Source: Actinoplanes missouriensis 431
GTDB lineage: Bacteria; Actinomycetota; Actinomycetes; Mycobacteriales; Micromonosporaceae
Reading direction: 5' to 3'
Length of the DNA stretch: 64,000 bases
Assembly (NCBI RefSeq): GCF_000284295.1
Contig: NC_017093.1
Location: 4,898,001 to 4,962,000, forward strand
Positions 25,818-33,124 of this stretch are shown piece after piece. The position numbers and the translations under genes are program-made. The notes beneath the pieces are model-generated. The model did no database searches. It had not been told where the DNA came from and saw only the letters and a program-made list of their open reading frames with translations. Positions within the stretch are counted from its first letter, which is position 1. The number at the start of each line of letters is the position of its first letter.

Positions 25818-25831
25818 GTAACCATGGTTAC
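25818..25831. promoter_or_regulatory. palindromic operator upstream of the chromate operon
   Basis: gtaaccatggttac is a perfect 14-bp palindrome, 27 bp before the chrB-N start and 38 bp from the end of the TSUP gene. Position and symmetry suggest a repressor site, perhaps bound by the ChrB proteins themselves. Confidence 0.65.
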
Positions 25832-25868
25832 CGCAGGCGTTCAACACCGGGACGCCGACCCGGACGGT

Positions 25869-26678
25869 TCACGGCGTCAGGCTCGCCCTCGGGATCATCA
25901 CGGGCGGTTCCGCGGAGCCGCGCGGCGGGTCGGGCGTGCCGGCGTCGTGCCAGAGGGCCGCGGCCAGGACCAGGGCGGCCACGCCGATCACCACGCGCAG
26001 CGGGCGCTCCGGGGTGCGCCGCACCAGCGCCGGCCCGATCCAGCTGCCGATCAGGCAGCCTGCGGCCAGCACCCCGGCCGCCGTCCAGTGGACCGGCGCG
26101 AGCAGCGTGTAGAGGATCGCGGCGGCGACGGTGGAGAAGCCGAGCACCACGGTCTTCACCGCGTTCGTGACGGCGAGCGGCTCGACTGCCGCCACCGAGA
26201 GCGCGGCCAGCATCATCACGCCGGCGCCCGCGCCGAAGTAGCCGCCGTAGACCGCGATCAGAAACACCGCGAGACCCAGGGGCGGCCGTACGCCGGGACG
26301 GACGTACCAGGCGCGCAGCGGCTCCCGGAACAGCAGCATCAGCCCGCCGGCCGCGATCAGGCCGGGCACCACCCGTTCGAACGCGGACGACGGCGTCCCC
26401 ATCAGCAGCAGCGCGCCCGCGGTGCCGCCGGTCACCCCGGCCACGCCGTGCCGGGCGATCCGGCGCCCCTGCCCGTGCAGCTCCACACGGGAACCGGCGG
26501 CCGCGCCGAACGCGGTGGAGAGCAGCGCGACGGTGTTGGTGACGTTCGCGGCCACCGGCGGGATGCCTGCCGACAGCAGGGCCGGGTAGGTGACCACGGA
26601 CGCCAGCCCGCCCATCGACCCGGTGAGACCGCCGCCGATGCCGCCGAGGAAGAGCAGGACGGCATGGGTGAGGGTCAC
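25869..26678 (-). CDS. TSUP family permease (TauE/SafE-like)
   Basis: A 269-aa membrane protein of the sulfite exporter/TauE family, which moves sulfur-containing or other small organic anions. It has about eight membrane helices in two repeats, each beginning with a glycine-rich signature (GGIGGGLTGSMGGLASVVTY; YFGAGAGVMMLAAL). Length is typical. It is 78 bp upstream of the chromate operon on the same strand; sulfate-like oxyanion transport would fit that setting, but this is inference. Confidence 0.88.
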   Translation of the reverse strand: MTLTHAVLLFLGGIGGGLTGSMGGLASVVTYPALLSAGIPPVAANVTNTVALLSTAFGAAAGSRVELHGQGRRIARHGVAGVTGGTAGALLLMGTPSSAFERVVPGLIAAGGLMLLFREPLRAWYVRPGVRPPLGLAVFLIAVYGGYFGAGAGVMMLAALSVAAVEPLAVTNAVKTVVLGFSTVAAAILYTLLAPVHWTAAGVLAAGCLIGSWIGPALVRRTPERPLRVVIGVAALVLAAALWHDAGTPDPPRGSAEPPVMIPRASLTP

Positions 26679-26753
26679 AGAGCCTGAGCGTAAGGGACCG
26701 CCGCGATCGTGACGAGTCGGCGCTGACCCGCCACGACCGCGGCGGCCGCTCGG

Positions 26754-27314
26754 TCAGCGCAGGCGGAGCCGCTGACCCGGGAAGATCCGGCTCGGGCTGT
26801 CGAGCCGGTCCTTGTTGAGCTTGAAGAGGGTGCGCCAGCCGCCCTTGACCTTGTGCTTCTTCGCGATCGAGGCGAGCGTGTCGCCGGAACGCACCACGTA
26901 GGTGCCCTTCTTCGAGACGGTCGCCTTCTTCGACGCCGGCGACTTCCCGGACGACGCCTTTTTGTAGACGCCCGCCTTCTTGCCGCACACCGGCCAAGGC
27001 TTCAGGCCGCGCTTCTTGTGGAGCTTCGTCGCGACCTTGATCTGCTCGGCCTTCGTGGCCCGGTCCGCGGTCGGGGCGTACTTGCCGCCCCCGTTCGCCC
27101 TCCACGTGCTGCGGCTGAACTGCAAGCCACCGTAGTACCCGTTCCCGGTGTTGATGTGCCACCGGCCACCGGACTCGCATCGCGCGAGGACGTCCCAGTT
27201 GACCTGCCGGGCCGCTGACGCGGGGCTCGCCGGGGCGAGAAGCACACCGGCTCCGGTGATGCCCGCGGTCACCAGACCGAGGGCAAGGCGCGTTCGTCTA
27301 CCGATCCGAGACAT
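26754..27314 (-). CDS. Rpf-like transglycosylase with LysM domain (resuscitation-promoting factor family)
   Basis: A 186-aa secreted peptidoglycan hydrolase. Signal peptide about 1-35 (LALGLVTAGITGAGVLLAPA). The transglycosylase domain (about 37-112) begins NWDVLARCESGGRWHINTGN with the catalytic glutamate in CESGG and continues YYGGLQFSRSTW. A lysine-rich linker (SGKSPASKKATVSKKG) leads to a LysM domain (about 140-186, YVVRSGDTLASIAKKH) that binds the wall. Start ATG 27314 has GGAGG about 7 nt upstream. A c-di-AMP riboswitch upstream fits control of this gene family in actinomycetes. Confidence 0.94.
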   Translation of the reverse strand: MSRIGRRTRLALGLVTAGITGAGVLLAPASPASAARQVNWDVLARCESGGRWHINTGNGYYGGLQFSRSTWRANGGGKYAPTADRATKAEQIKVATKLHKKRGLKPWPVCGKKAGVYKKASSGKSPASKKATVSKKGTYVVRSGDTLASIAKKHKVKGGWRTLFKLNKDRLDSPSRIFPGQRLRLR

Positions 27315-27326
27315 GGATGATCCTCC

Positions 27327-27500
27327 ACGCCTGCGAGGTGAGCTGTCGGGTTCGGACAGAGGTGCCCGGCCGTCGTCATGCGGCTTCACCCCAAGGCGCG
27401 GTCATGCGGCGCCGGAAATCGTGGGTCCCCCGCTCCTGCCTCTCCCATCGAGTCCCCGGACGGCGGCAGGATTCGGCGGACCGCCCGTGGTGCCCGCATC
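27327..27500 (-). ncRNA. cyclic di-AMP (ydaO-type) riboswitch upstream of the Rpf-like gene
   Basis: On the minus strand the leader contains, in order, CCGCCGAATCCTGCC, GGCAGGAGCGGGGGACCCA, CTTGGGGTGAAGCCGCATGA, CCGGGCACCTC and CCGAACCCGACAGCTCACCT with CGCAGGCG, ending about 13 nt before the ATG. These are the conserved pieces of the ydaO aptamer as found upstream of actinomycete rpf genes. These switches usually turn off expression when c-di-AMP is high. Boundaries are approximate. The rest of 27500-27710 shows nothing I can support. Confidence 0.88.
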
Positions 27501-27710
27501 GCGGGACGGCCCGACGGTAACCACGCCACCGGGGCGGAGACCAAGCTCGAACCGTCCAATAGTGACGTTCTTCACGCTATTTGCCCGATTTGATCTTGTC
27601 GCTGCCCCGGAATGGCGGGCATTCCCGATTTCCGAGGTCCGTCGCATTCGGCAGAGACGAAAAATGCCCGGCCGGGCAATACCGGACCGGGCGAAAAGGG
27701 GAATTTCGGA

Positions 27711-28073
27711 TCAGTTCGCGAGCAGGACGGCGGCGATCGCGAGGACCGCCGGAACGGTCTGCACGAACAGGATCCGGCGGCTCGCCGTGGCCGCGCCGAA
27801 GACACCGGCGACGGCCACGCACCCGAGGAAGAACAGCTTCGCGGCGAACCCGGTGTCCCCGCCCGCGATCAGCCCCCAGACCAGCCCAGCGGCGAGGAAG
27901 CCGTTGTAGAGACCCTGGTTGGCGCCGAGCACCTTGGTCTCCCGCGCGAACTCCTCGGTCAGCCCGAACGCCGCGCGCCCCCGCGGCCGCGTCCACAGGA
28001 ACATCTCCAGGACCAGGATGTACACGTGGATCAGCGCGACCAGCGCCACCAGCAGGTTCGCCAAGATCATCAT
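27711..28073 (-). CDS. DUF1304 family membrane protein
   Basis: A 120-aa inner-membrane protein with four helices (MMILANLLVALVALIHVYIL; GFLAAGLVWGLIAGG; LFFLGCVAVAGVFGAAT; VPAVLAIAAVLLAN). The family motifs EMFLWTRPRGR and VLGANQGLYNGFLAAG are present. Function unknown in the family. It is divergent from the small membrane protein at 28117 across 43 bp. Confidence 0.9.
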   Translation of the reverse strand: MMILANLLVALVALIHVYILVLEMFLWTRPRGRAAFGLTEEFARETKVLGANQGLYNGFLAAGLVWGLIAGGDTGFAAKLFFLGCVAVAGVFGAATASRRILFVQTVPAVLAIAAVLLAN

Positions 28074-28116
28074 GGCGACACCCTAACCTGAGACGGAGCT
28101 GCGTATTCTGTCCGCC

Positions 28117-28335
28117 ATGAGCATCGACGAGAAACCGGGCGAATCGGCGCGTACCTTCGGAGCAATCGCGATCGTCATCGGTCTCTTGATCGGCGCATTC
28201 GGCTTCCTCACCGACGGGGTGCCCCCGCGCGGCTATTATTTCGCGGGCCTGCTCGTGCTGGTCGGCAGCGCGGTGCGGATCGAGGCGGCCCTCAAACACC
28301 GCACCGATCCGGTACGGGCGGAGCACCAGCCCTGA
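28117..28335 (+). CDS. small two-helix membrane protein
   Basis: A 72-aa protein with two hydrophobic helices (TFGAIAIVIGLLIGAFGFL, about 13-31; YYFAGLLVLVGSAVRIEAAL, about 40-59) and a polar C-terminus. There is no Shine-Dalgarno, but TATTCT (28104-28109) ends 7 nt before the ATG, so it is probably a leaderless mRNA. No function can be assigned. Confidence 0.75.
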   Translation: MSIDEKPGESARTFGAIAIVIGLLIGAFGFLTDGVPPRGYYFAGLLVLVGSAVRIEAALKHRTDPVRAEHQP

Positions 28336-28351
28336 TCGACCGGTTCCCCGG

Positions 28352-29005
28352 TCAGTTCCCGGCCAGCAGGGACGCCAGGTCTTCCGGCCGCGAGAACATC
28401 GGCCAGTGGCCGGTCGGAAGCTCGCGGACCGTCCAGCTCTCGCCGCTCATCAGCGCGAACGCCGGAACCGTGGCGGCCAGCCCGCGTAACTGAGCAGCGG
28501 AGAACGAGCACAGGATCGCGGTCCGCGCCAGGCCACGCCACGCCTCGCCGTGCCGCACCGGTTCGGTGGCCGTGCCGACCGGCTGCGCCCGCCCGCGTTC
28601 CCGCACGATCGCCCAGTCGAAACCCTGCGCCGGCGCGGGCGCCTCGGCCGGGATCGGGATCATGCCATCCGGGGCGTCCGGCGCCGAACCGTCGAACTCG
28701 GCCTGGGACATGCCGTCCGGCAGCGGCCCGGTGTCCACGTAGACGAGGCGGGCCACCCGGTCCGGCAGCCGGTCCGCCGCCGCCGTGATCACCGCTCCGG
28801 CGTAGCTGTGGCCGACCAGGACCACGTCGCGCAGCCCATCCAGCAGTTCGGCGACCTGCTCGACGTGATCGGACGCCGTGATGCCCGGGTCCAGCGTGAG
28901 CGAGACCTGATGCACGTCGTGTCCCGCGGCGCGCAGCGGCGCCGCCACCGCGTCCCACGCCCAGCCGCCCAGCCAGAATCCCGGTACCAGCAGATATGTC
29001 GTCAT
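28352..29005 (-). CDS. alpha/beta hydrolase
   Basis: A 217-aa hydrolase. It begins MTTYLLVPGFWLGGWAWDAV, the usual strand-turn with the oxyanion loop, and has the nucleophile elbow VLVGHSYAGAVI at about residue 80. A carboxyl-terminal TGHWPMFSRPEDLA holds the catalytic histidine (about 201). Substrate unknown. Start ATG 29005 was chosen over a longer frame that would run into the operator. It is divergent from a WYL regulator with a palindrome between them, so its expression is probably controlled by that protein. Confidence 0.88.
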   Translation of the reverse strand: MTTYLLVPGFWLGGWAWDAVAAPLRAAGHDVHQVSLTLDPGITASDHVEQVAELLDGLRDVVLVGHSYAGAVITAAADRLPDRVARLVYVDTGPLPDGMSQAEFDGSAPDAPDGMIPIPAEAPAPAQGFDWAIVRERGRAQPVGTATEPVRHGEAWRGLARTAILCSFSAAQLRGLAATVPAFALMSGESWTVRELPTGHWPMFSRPEDLASLLAGN

Positions 29006-29024
29006 GCGGAGAACACTAGGAGCA

Positions 29025-29049
29025 ATACCGGGCAACTTCGGCCCGGTAT
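29025..29049. promoter_or_regulatory. operator between hydrolase and WYL regulator
   Basis: ataccggg (29025-29032) and cccggtat (29042-29049) form a perfect 8-bp inverted repeat with 9-nt spacing, centred between the divergent starts at 29005 and 29062. It probably binds the WYL regulator. Confidence 0.65.
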
Positions 29050-29061
29050 ACAGTATGGCGC

Positions 29062-30186
29062 ATGCCACAGTCACTCGGTCGCGTTCTCGGCCTGCTCGAA
29101 CTGCTGCAGGCCCACCCAGCGGGGCAGACCGTCGGGCAGCTCGCCGAGCGGCTCGGCGTCGACGAGCGGACCGTCCGGCGCTACGCGCTGCACCTCGCCG
29201 AGCTGGGCATCCCGGTCCAGGGACGCCGCGGGCGGTACGGCGGATACCACCTCGCCCCCGGGTACCGGCTGCCGCCGCTGATGCTCACCGACGACGAGGC
29301 CGTCGCCGTGCTGCTCGGCCTGGTCGCGGGCCGCCGGATCGGGCTGTCCACCGCGGCGGCGGCCGGGGAGACCGCGCTCGCGAAGATCCGGCGGGTGCTG
29401 CCGGCGGCGCTCCGGGCCCGCACCGACGCGGTGCTCGGCACCCTCGACTTCGCCGCCGGCCGTCCCGCGCCCGCCCCGGCGACCGCCACCGCCACGCTGC
29501 TCGCGCTGGCCGGGGCCGCCCACGACCGGCGGCCGGTCACCTTCGGCTACACCAAGCCGAGCCGCGAAACGCAATCCGCCGGCCGAACCCCATCGGCCGG
29601 CGAAACTCAACCGGCCGGCGAAACTCAACCGGGCGGTGGAACTCAACCGGCCGGCGGAACAACATCGGCCGGCGGAACCCGACCGGCCGGCGGGACCACA
29701 CCCCGCGGCGAGCCGGAGCGGCGGCGGCTGGATCCCTACGGGCTGGTCTTCCACGGCGGCAGGTGGTTCGTCACCGGGCACGATCACGACCGGGGCGAGG
29801 TGCGGACGTTCCGGCTCGACCGGATCACGGCGGTCGAGGCCCTCGAGGGAAGCTTCGAGGTGCCGGCCGGGTTCGACCCCGCCGCCCGGGTCGCCGCCGG
29901 GCTGGCCACCGGCGCGTGGCGGCACGAGGTGTCGGTGCTGCTGGACACCACGGTGGAGCAGGCGCGGCGACGGGTCCCGCCGACGGTGGCGACGCTCACC
30001 CGTACCCCGGAAGGGGTTCGTCTCTCCGCCCGGGTGGAACGGCTCGACGGCATGGCACGGATGCTGGCCGGCCTGGGCTTCGACTTCACCGTCGAGGCGC
30101 CCGCCGAGCTGCGGGACGAGCTGGCCGCCCTCGCCGGCCGGTTGCGGGCGGCGGCCGGACGCATCGACGGGGGCGAAACGGGGTAA
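29062..30186 (+). CDS. HTH-WYL transcriptional regulator (YafY/PafBC-like) with expanded repeat
   Basis: A 374-aa regulator. HTH_11 domain at about 4-58 (LGRVLGLLELLQAHPAGQTV; LGVDERTVRRYALHLAELGI). A WYL domain begins near 150 (RPVTFGYTKPS) and continues at about 217 (DPYGLVFHGGRWFVTGHDHD, FRLDRITAVEAL), followed by a WCX domain to the C-terminus. Between the first WYL strand and the rest lies a ~46-residue Gly/Thr-rich insert of 5-residue repeats (for example TQPAGG) that is not part of the usual domain. It probably regulates the divergent hydrolase; WYL proteins often sense nucleotides or DNA fragments, here unknown. Confidence 0.88.
   Translation: MPQSLGRVLGLLELLQAHPAGQTVGQLAERLGVDERTVRRYALHLAELGIPVQGRRGRYGGYHLAPGYRLPPLMLTDDEAVAVLLGLVAGRRIGLSTAAAAGETALAKIRRVLPAALRARTDAVLGTLDFAAGRPAPAPATATATLLALAGAAHDRRPVTFGYTKPSRETQSAGRTPSAGETQPAGETQPGGGTQPAGGTTSAGGTRPAGGTTPRGEPERRRLDPYGLVFHGGRWFVTGHDHDRGEVRTFRLDRITAVEALEGSFEVPAGFDPAARVAAGLATGAWRHEVSVLLDTTVEQARRRVPPTVATLTRTPEGVRLSARVERLDGMARMLAGLGFDFTVEAPAELRDELAALAGRLRAAAGRIDGGETG
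29564..29702. repeat. 15-bp in-frame tandem repeat inside the WYL regulator
   Basis: About nine diverged copies of a 15-bp unit (core aaccggccggcggaa) run from 29564 to 29702. Each encodes five residues of the type GETQPA/GGTRPA. The array splits the WYL domain between its first two conserved segments without breaking the frame. Confidence 0.9.
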
Positions 30187-30196
30187 GGGAGGCCGC

Positions 30197-30346
30197 ATGA
30201 ATGACGTGGCTCAGGTCAACACCACCCAGCCGGCTGACTGGGCGCCCAGCGCCGAGCAGACGCAGCGGGCCGAGCTCAACCGGCCGTACCCTCCGCATGG
30301 GCGCACCGCGCCGCGCCCGGCACCGGTGGCGATGAGCCGGGACTAG
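30197..30346 (+). CDS. small hydrophilic protein, function unknown
   Basis: A 49-aa protein (MNDVAQVNTTQPADWAPSAE, then a proline/arginine-rich tail ending AMSRD) with GGGAGG 5 nt upstream of ATG 30197. It starts 10 bp after the WYL stop, so it may be the second gene of that operon. It is too short for family recognition; no membrane helix or cysteine. Its stop lies 15 bp from the convergent pdhA stop. Confidence 0.6.
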   Translation: MNDVAQVNTTQPADWAPSAEQTQRAELNRPYPPHGRTAPRPAPVAMSRD

Positions 30347-30361
30347 AGCCTGACCGAGGAG

Positions 30362-31465
30362 CTAGGGCTCCGGGTGGAAGGACGCCTGATAGGCGAGGAA
30401 CTCGTCGCGCTGGGCGTCCAGCTGGGGTGAGCCGGTCGGATAGACGTGGCCGAACATCTCCACCGGCTGCGGGTCCGGCATCGCCAGGACACGTTCGCGC
30501 AGGTCCAGAGCGATCTTGCGGACGTCCTCCTCGACCTGACCGAAGAAGTCCTCACCGGCGATCCGCTGCTTGAGCAGGAACGCCCTCATCCGGCTGATCG
30601 GATCCTTCGCCTTCCAGGACTCCACCTCGCCGGACGCCCGGTACCGGGTCGGATCGTCCGAGCTGGTGTGCGCCCCCATCCGGTACGTGTACGCCTCGAT
30701 CATGGTCGGGCCGTGCCCCTGCCGGGCCTCGTCGAGCGCGTGCCGGGTGACGGCATAGCTGGCCAGCACGTCGTTGCCGTCGACCCGCACACCGGGAAAG
30801 CCGTAGCCACCGGCCCGGTGGTAGAGCGGCGCCCGGCTCTGCCGTTCCAGGGGCTGGGAGATCGCCCACTGGTTGTTCTGGCAGAAGAACACGATCGGCG
30901 CGTTGAAGACACCGGACCAGACGAACGACTCGTTGACCTCGCCCTGGCTCGTCGCACCGTCCCCGAAGTACGCGATCACGGCCTCACCGTCGGGGCTTCC
31001 GGTCTTGCCGTCCATGGTGACGCCCATCGCGTACCCGGTGGCGTGCAGCGTCTGCGAGCCGATCACCAGGGTGTACAGGTTGAACTTGTGGGCGTTCGAA
31101 TCCCAGCCACCCTGGTCGACGCCGCGGAACAGGCCGAACGGCATGATCGGGTCGATGCCGCGGCAGTAGAGCACGCCGTGCTCGCGGTAGGTCGGGAACG
31201 CCATGTCCTGCGGGCGCAGCGCCCGGCCCGACCCGACCTGCGCCGCCTCCTGCCCGAGCAGGCTGGCCCAGAGGCCGAGCTCGCCCTGCCGCTGCAGGGC
31301 GAGCCCCTCCGCGTCAAGCCGGCGGACCGTGACCAGGTCGCGATAGAGCTCCCGGTACTCCTCATCGGTGAAGTTCACCGTGTACGTCACACCGTCCTCG
31401 GTGGTCACGCTCTCCACACGGTCACCGTCGGGGGTCAGGAGTTGCACGCCGCTCTGTTGATCCAC
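30362..31465 (-). CDS. pdhA: thiamine-diphosphate dependent dehydrogenase E1 component, alpha subunit (pyruvate or branched-chain 2-oxoacid)
   Basis: A 367-aa E1-alpha subunit that binds thiamine diphosphate and decarboxylates a 2-oxo acid. The TPP motif GDGATSQGEVNESFVWSGVF continues to NNQWAIS (about 175-208); the N-terminal LWASLLGQEAAQVGSGRAL and the phosphorylation-loop-like segment YRMGAHTSSDDPTRYR are also conserved. Usually the beta subunit and E2 genes follow directly; here the next gene is the convergent small ORF, so the subunit is orphaned at this site. Pyruvate versus branched-chain specificity cannot be decided by eye. Confidence 0.9.
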   Translation of the reverse strand: MDQQSGVQLLTPDGDRVESVTTEDGVTYTVNFTDEEYRELYRDLVTVRRLDAEGLALQRQGELGLWASLLGQEAAQVGSGRALRPQDMAFPTYREHGVLYCRGIDPIMPFGLFRGVDQGGWDSNAHKFNLYTLVIGSQTLHATGYAMGVTMDGKTGSPDGEAVIAYFGDGATSQGEVNESFVWSGVFNAPIVFFCQNNQWAISQPLERQSRAPLYHRAGGYGFPGVRVDGNDVLASYAVTRHALDEARQGHGPTMIEAYTYRMGAHTSSDDPTRYRASGEVESWKAKDPISRMRAFLLKQRIAGEDFFGQVEEDVRKIALDLRERVLAMPDPQPVEMFGHVYPTGSPQLDAQRDEFLAYQASFHPEP

Positions 31466-31545
31466 AACTTGACGCTAGACCCTCGGGCGGACGGGAGGTC
31501 AAGCCGTATGGCCCTGTCCGCATCAGTGTCGGCGCCGTCCGCGGC

Positions 31546-32547
31546 TCAGTCCCAGGCAAACGCCGCGCTGCGTGCGTCGTCCCGGATCCGGTCCAGGTCC
31601 GCGGGGGTGAGCCCGGCCTGCGGCGCGGCCTGAGTGTATTCACCGGAAAGGGTGATCGCCGAGGTCCGCGGATCGTCGGTCGACAGCGCCACCGGGACGC
31701 CCGCGCCGACCAGCCGCCGCACCGGATGTTCGGCGTAGCTCGGCGCGGTGCTGGTGTGCAGATTGCTGGTGAGGCTCACCTCGAGGGTGATCCGGTTCGC
31801 GGCCAGGTGCTCCAGCAGCGCCGGGTCCTCGACCGCCCGGACGCCGTGACCGATCCGTTCCGCCCCCAGGTGACGGACCGCCTCCCAGACACTGGCCGGA
31901 CCGGCCGCCTCGCCGGCGTGCGCGGTGATCCGCAGCCCGGCGTCACGCGCCTGCCGGAACGGGCCGGCGAACTCGGCCGCCGGCACACCCGCCTCGTTGC
32001 CGGCGATGTCGACACCGCAGAGCACGTCGCGCCGGGAAAGCAGTGTGCTCATCTGCTCGTACCCTCGCAGAGGTCCGAGATCGCGCAGAAGGATGCCGAT
32101 CAGACCGACCCGCAGTGGGCTTTCCCGCAGTGGGCTTTCCTGCAGTGGGCTTTCCCGAAGCTGGCTATCCCGCAGTGGGCTCTGCCGCGCCGGGCTCTGG
32201 CGCACTCCGTCGGCGACCGCGTCGATGATCGCTTCGGGCGCGAGGCCGGTTTCCTGATGGATGAACCAGGGACTGAACCGGATCTCCAGGTAGTCGAGTC
32301 CGTCCGCGGCGGCGTCCGCCACGCACTCGCGGGTGGCGCGCACCCAGTCGTCGAGGCGGGTGAAGGCCGAGGGGGCGGCGTCGACCTTGGCGAGGTACGG
32401 GAGCAGGCCGCCGAGCGCGCCCCGCGCGACGAGCAGCTCCTCGGGGTCGGCGGCGGAGGCGAGCGGGTGGCCGTCGCGGCGGGCGAGCTCCAGCGTGGTG
32501 TCCACCCGGAGGGCACCCTCAAGGTGGCGGTGCAGATCGATGAGCAT
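31546..32547 (-). CDS. add: adenosine deaminase-family protein with repeat insertion
   Basis: Hydrolyses adenosine to inosine, using zinc. The 333-aa protein has the zinc-binding MLIDLHRHLEGALR at the N-terminus, HAGEAAGP (about 207-214) with the catalytic glutamate, the conserved RIGHGVRA, SLTSNLHTS and the metal aspartate in ALSTDDPRT. Between FSPWFIHQETGLAPEAIIDA and VGLIGILLRDL lies a run of 5-residue repeats (SPLRE type, about residues 117-145) that is not part of the family. Family assignment is firm, but adenosine versus adenine or other substrates is not certain. pdhA follows 80 bp downstream. Confidence 0.88.
   Translation of the reverse strand: MLIDLHRHLEGALRVDTTLELARRDGHPLASAADPEELLVARGALGGLLPYLAKVDAAPSAFTRLDDWVRATRECVADAAADGLDYLEIRFSPWFIHQETGLAPEAIIDAVADGVRQSPARQSPLRDSQLRESPLQESPLRESPLRVGLIGILLRDLGPLRGYEQMSTLLSRRDVLCGVDIAGNEAGVPAAEFAGPFRQARDAGLRITAHAGEAAGPASVWEAVRHLGAERIGHGVRAVEDPALLEHLAANRITLEVSLTSNLHTSTAPSYAEHPVRRLVGAGVPVALSTDDPRTSAITLSGEYTQAAPQAGLTPADLDRIRDDARSAAFAWD
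32111..32200. repeat. 15-bp in-frame tandem repeat inside adenosine deaminase
   Basis: Six abutting 15-bp units, cgcagtgggctttcc and close variants, run from 32111 to 32200 and encode SPLRE/SPLQE-type pentapeptides. The first two units are identical; the outermost are the most diverged. Confidence 0.92.
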
Positions 32548-32601
32548 AGTTATTCTTCCAGTGGTTTCCGGTGGTCGGCGTCGAACGGGCGGCCGGCCGG
32601 A

Positions 32602-32685
32602 TTACTGGTAGAAGTCCTTGCGATAGGAGTGATCCCCGAACACCGCGGAGCCGCGCAGCGGCCGCCAGCAGCAGGTCATGATCAC
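32602..32685 (-). CDS. possible 25-27-aa leaderless peptide
   Basis: A short frame reads MTCCWRPLRGSAVFGDHSYR then KDFYQ and ends in TAA at 32602. The ATG is at 32679 and an in-frame GTG lies two codons upstream at 32685. A TAGGGT box (32697-32692) ends 6 nt before that GTG, the spacing of a leaderless promoter; no good -35 is seen. Two adjacent cysteines followed by Trp and a Tyr-rich end are unusual. It lies 55 bp upstream of the adenosine deaminase gene on the same strand. No family recognised. Confidence 0.35.
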   Translation of the reverse strand: MIMTCCWRPLRGSAVFGDHSYRKDFYQ

Positions 32686-32754
32686 TTGCCGACCCTACCA
32701 AGGTTTCCCCTTCCTCTCGGGTCGGGCACGATGCCGCGCGGTTGAGCGATCGCG

Positions 32755-32809
32755 CATGTCGGCGACGCCCCTTCGCGTGATCCATGTCGGGACGCCCGTT
32801 CGCGTGATC
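32755..32809. repeat. 27-28-bp direct repeat, two copies
   Basis: catgtcggcgacgcccc with ttcgcgtgatc (32755-32782) is repeated with small changes at 32783-32809. It belongs to the repeat-rich, gene-free stretch 32690-33120. Confidence 0.85.
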
Positions 32810-32855
32810 AAAGCCGCCGGCCCGACACTGTGAGCCAGCTGGTCCGGCTGGTCCG

Positions 32856-32971
32856 GCTGGTGCTCAGTGCTGTCCGAGCGTGCCTGGGCAGCACTGAGCA
32901 CCAGCTCATCCCGCCCGGCTGGTTAACAGTGCTGCTGGCCGCCCGTTTTGTCCGCACTGAGCGCCAGCCGG
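32856..32971. repeat. paired hairpins from four alternating copies of one motif (BIME-like)
   Basis: gctggtgctcagtgctg (32856-32872) pairs perfectly with cagcactgagcaccagc (32889-32905). A second, imperfect hairpin uses ccggctggttaacagtgc (32915-32932) and gcactgagcgccagccgg (32954-32971). All four arms are versions of one ~17-bp motif in alternating orientation, like a bacterial interspersed mosaic element. No gene is supported between 32690 and 33124. Confidence 0.82.
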
Positions 32972-33124
32972 CATCCGCGTTTCCAAGATCTGCGAGCCTG
33001 AGGACCCGCGACGCCCCCGGGACCGCGCGGCGCGACCCTCGGCGTGGGCCTTCATCCCTGCCCCAGCACGAATGAGCCACCACGCTGACGTTGCGTGCGA
33101 CCTCGCCCGCCCCGCGCCGGACGC

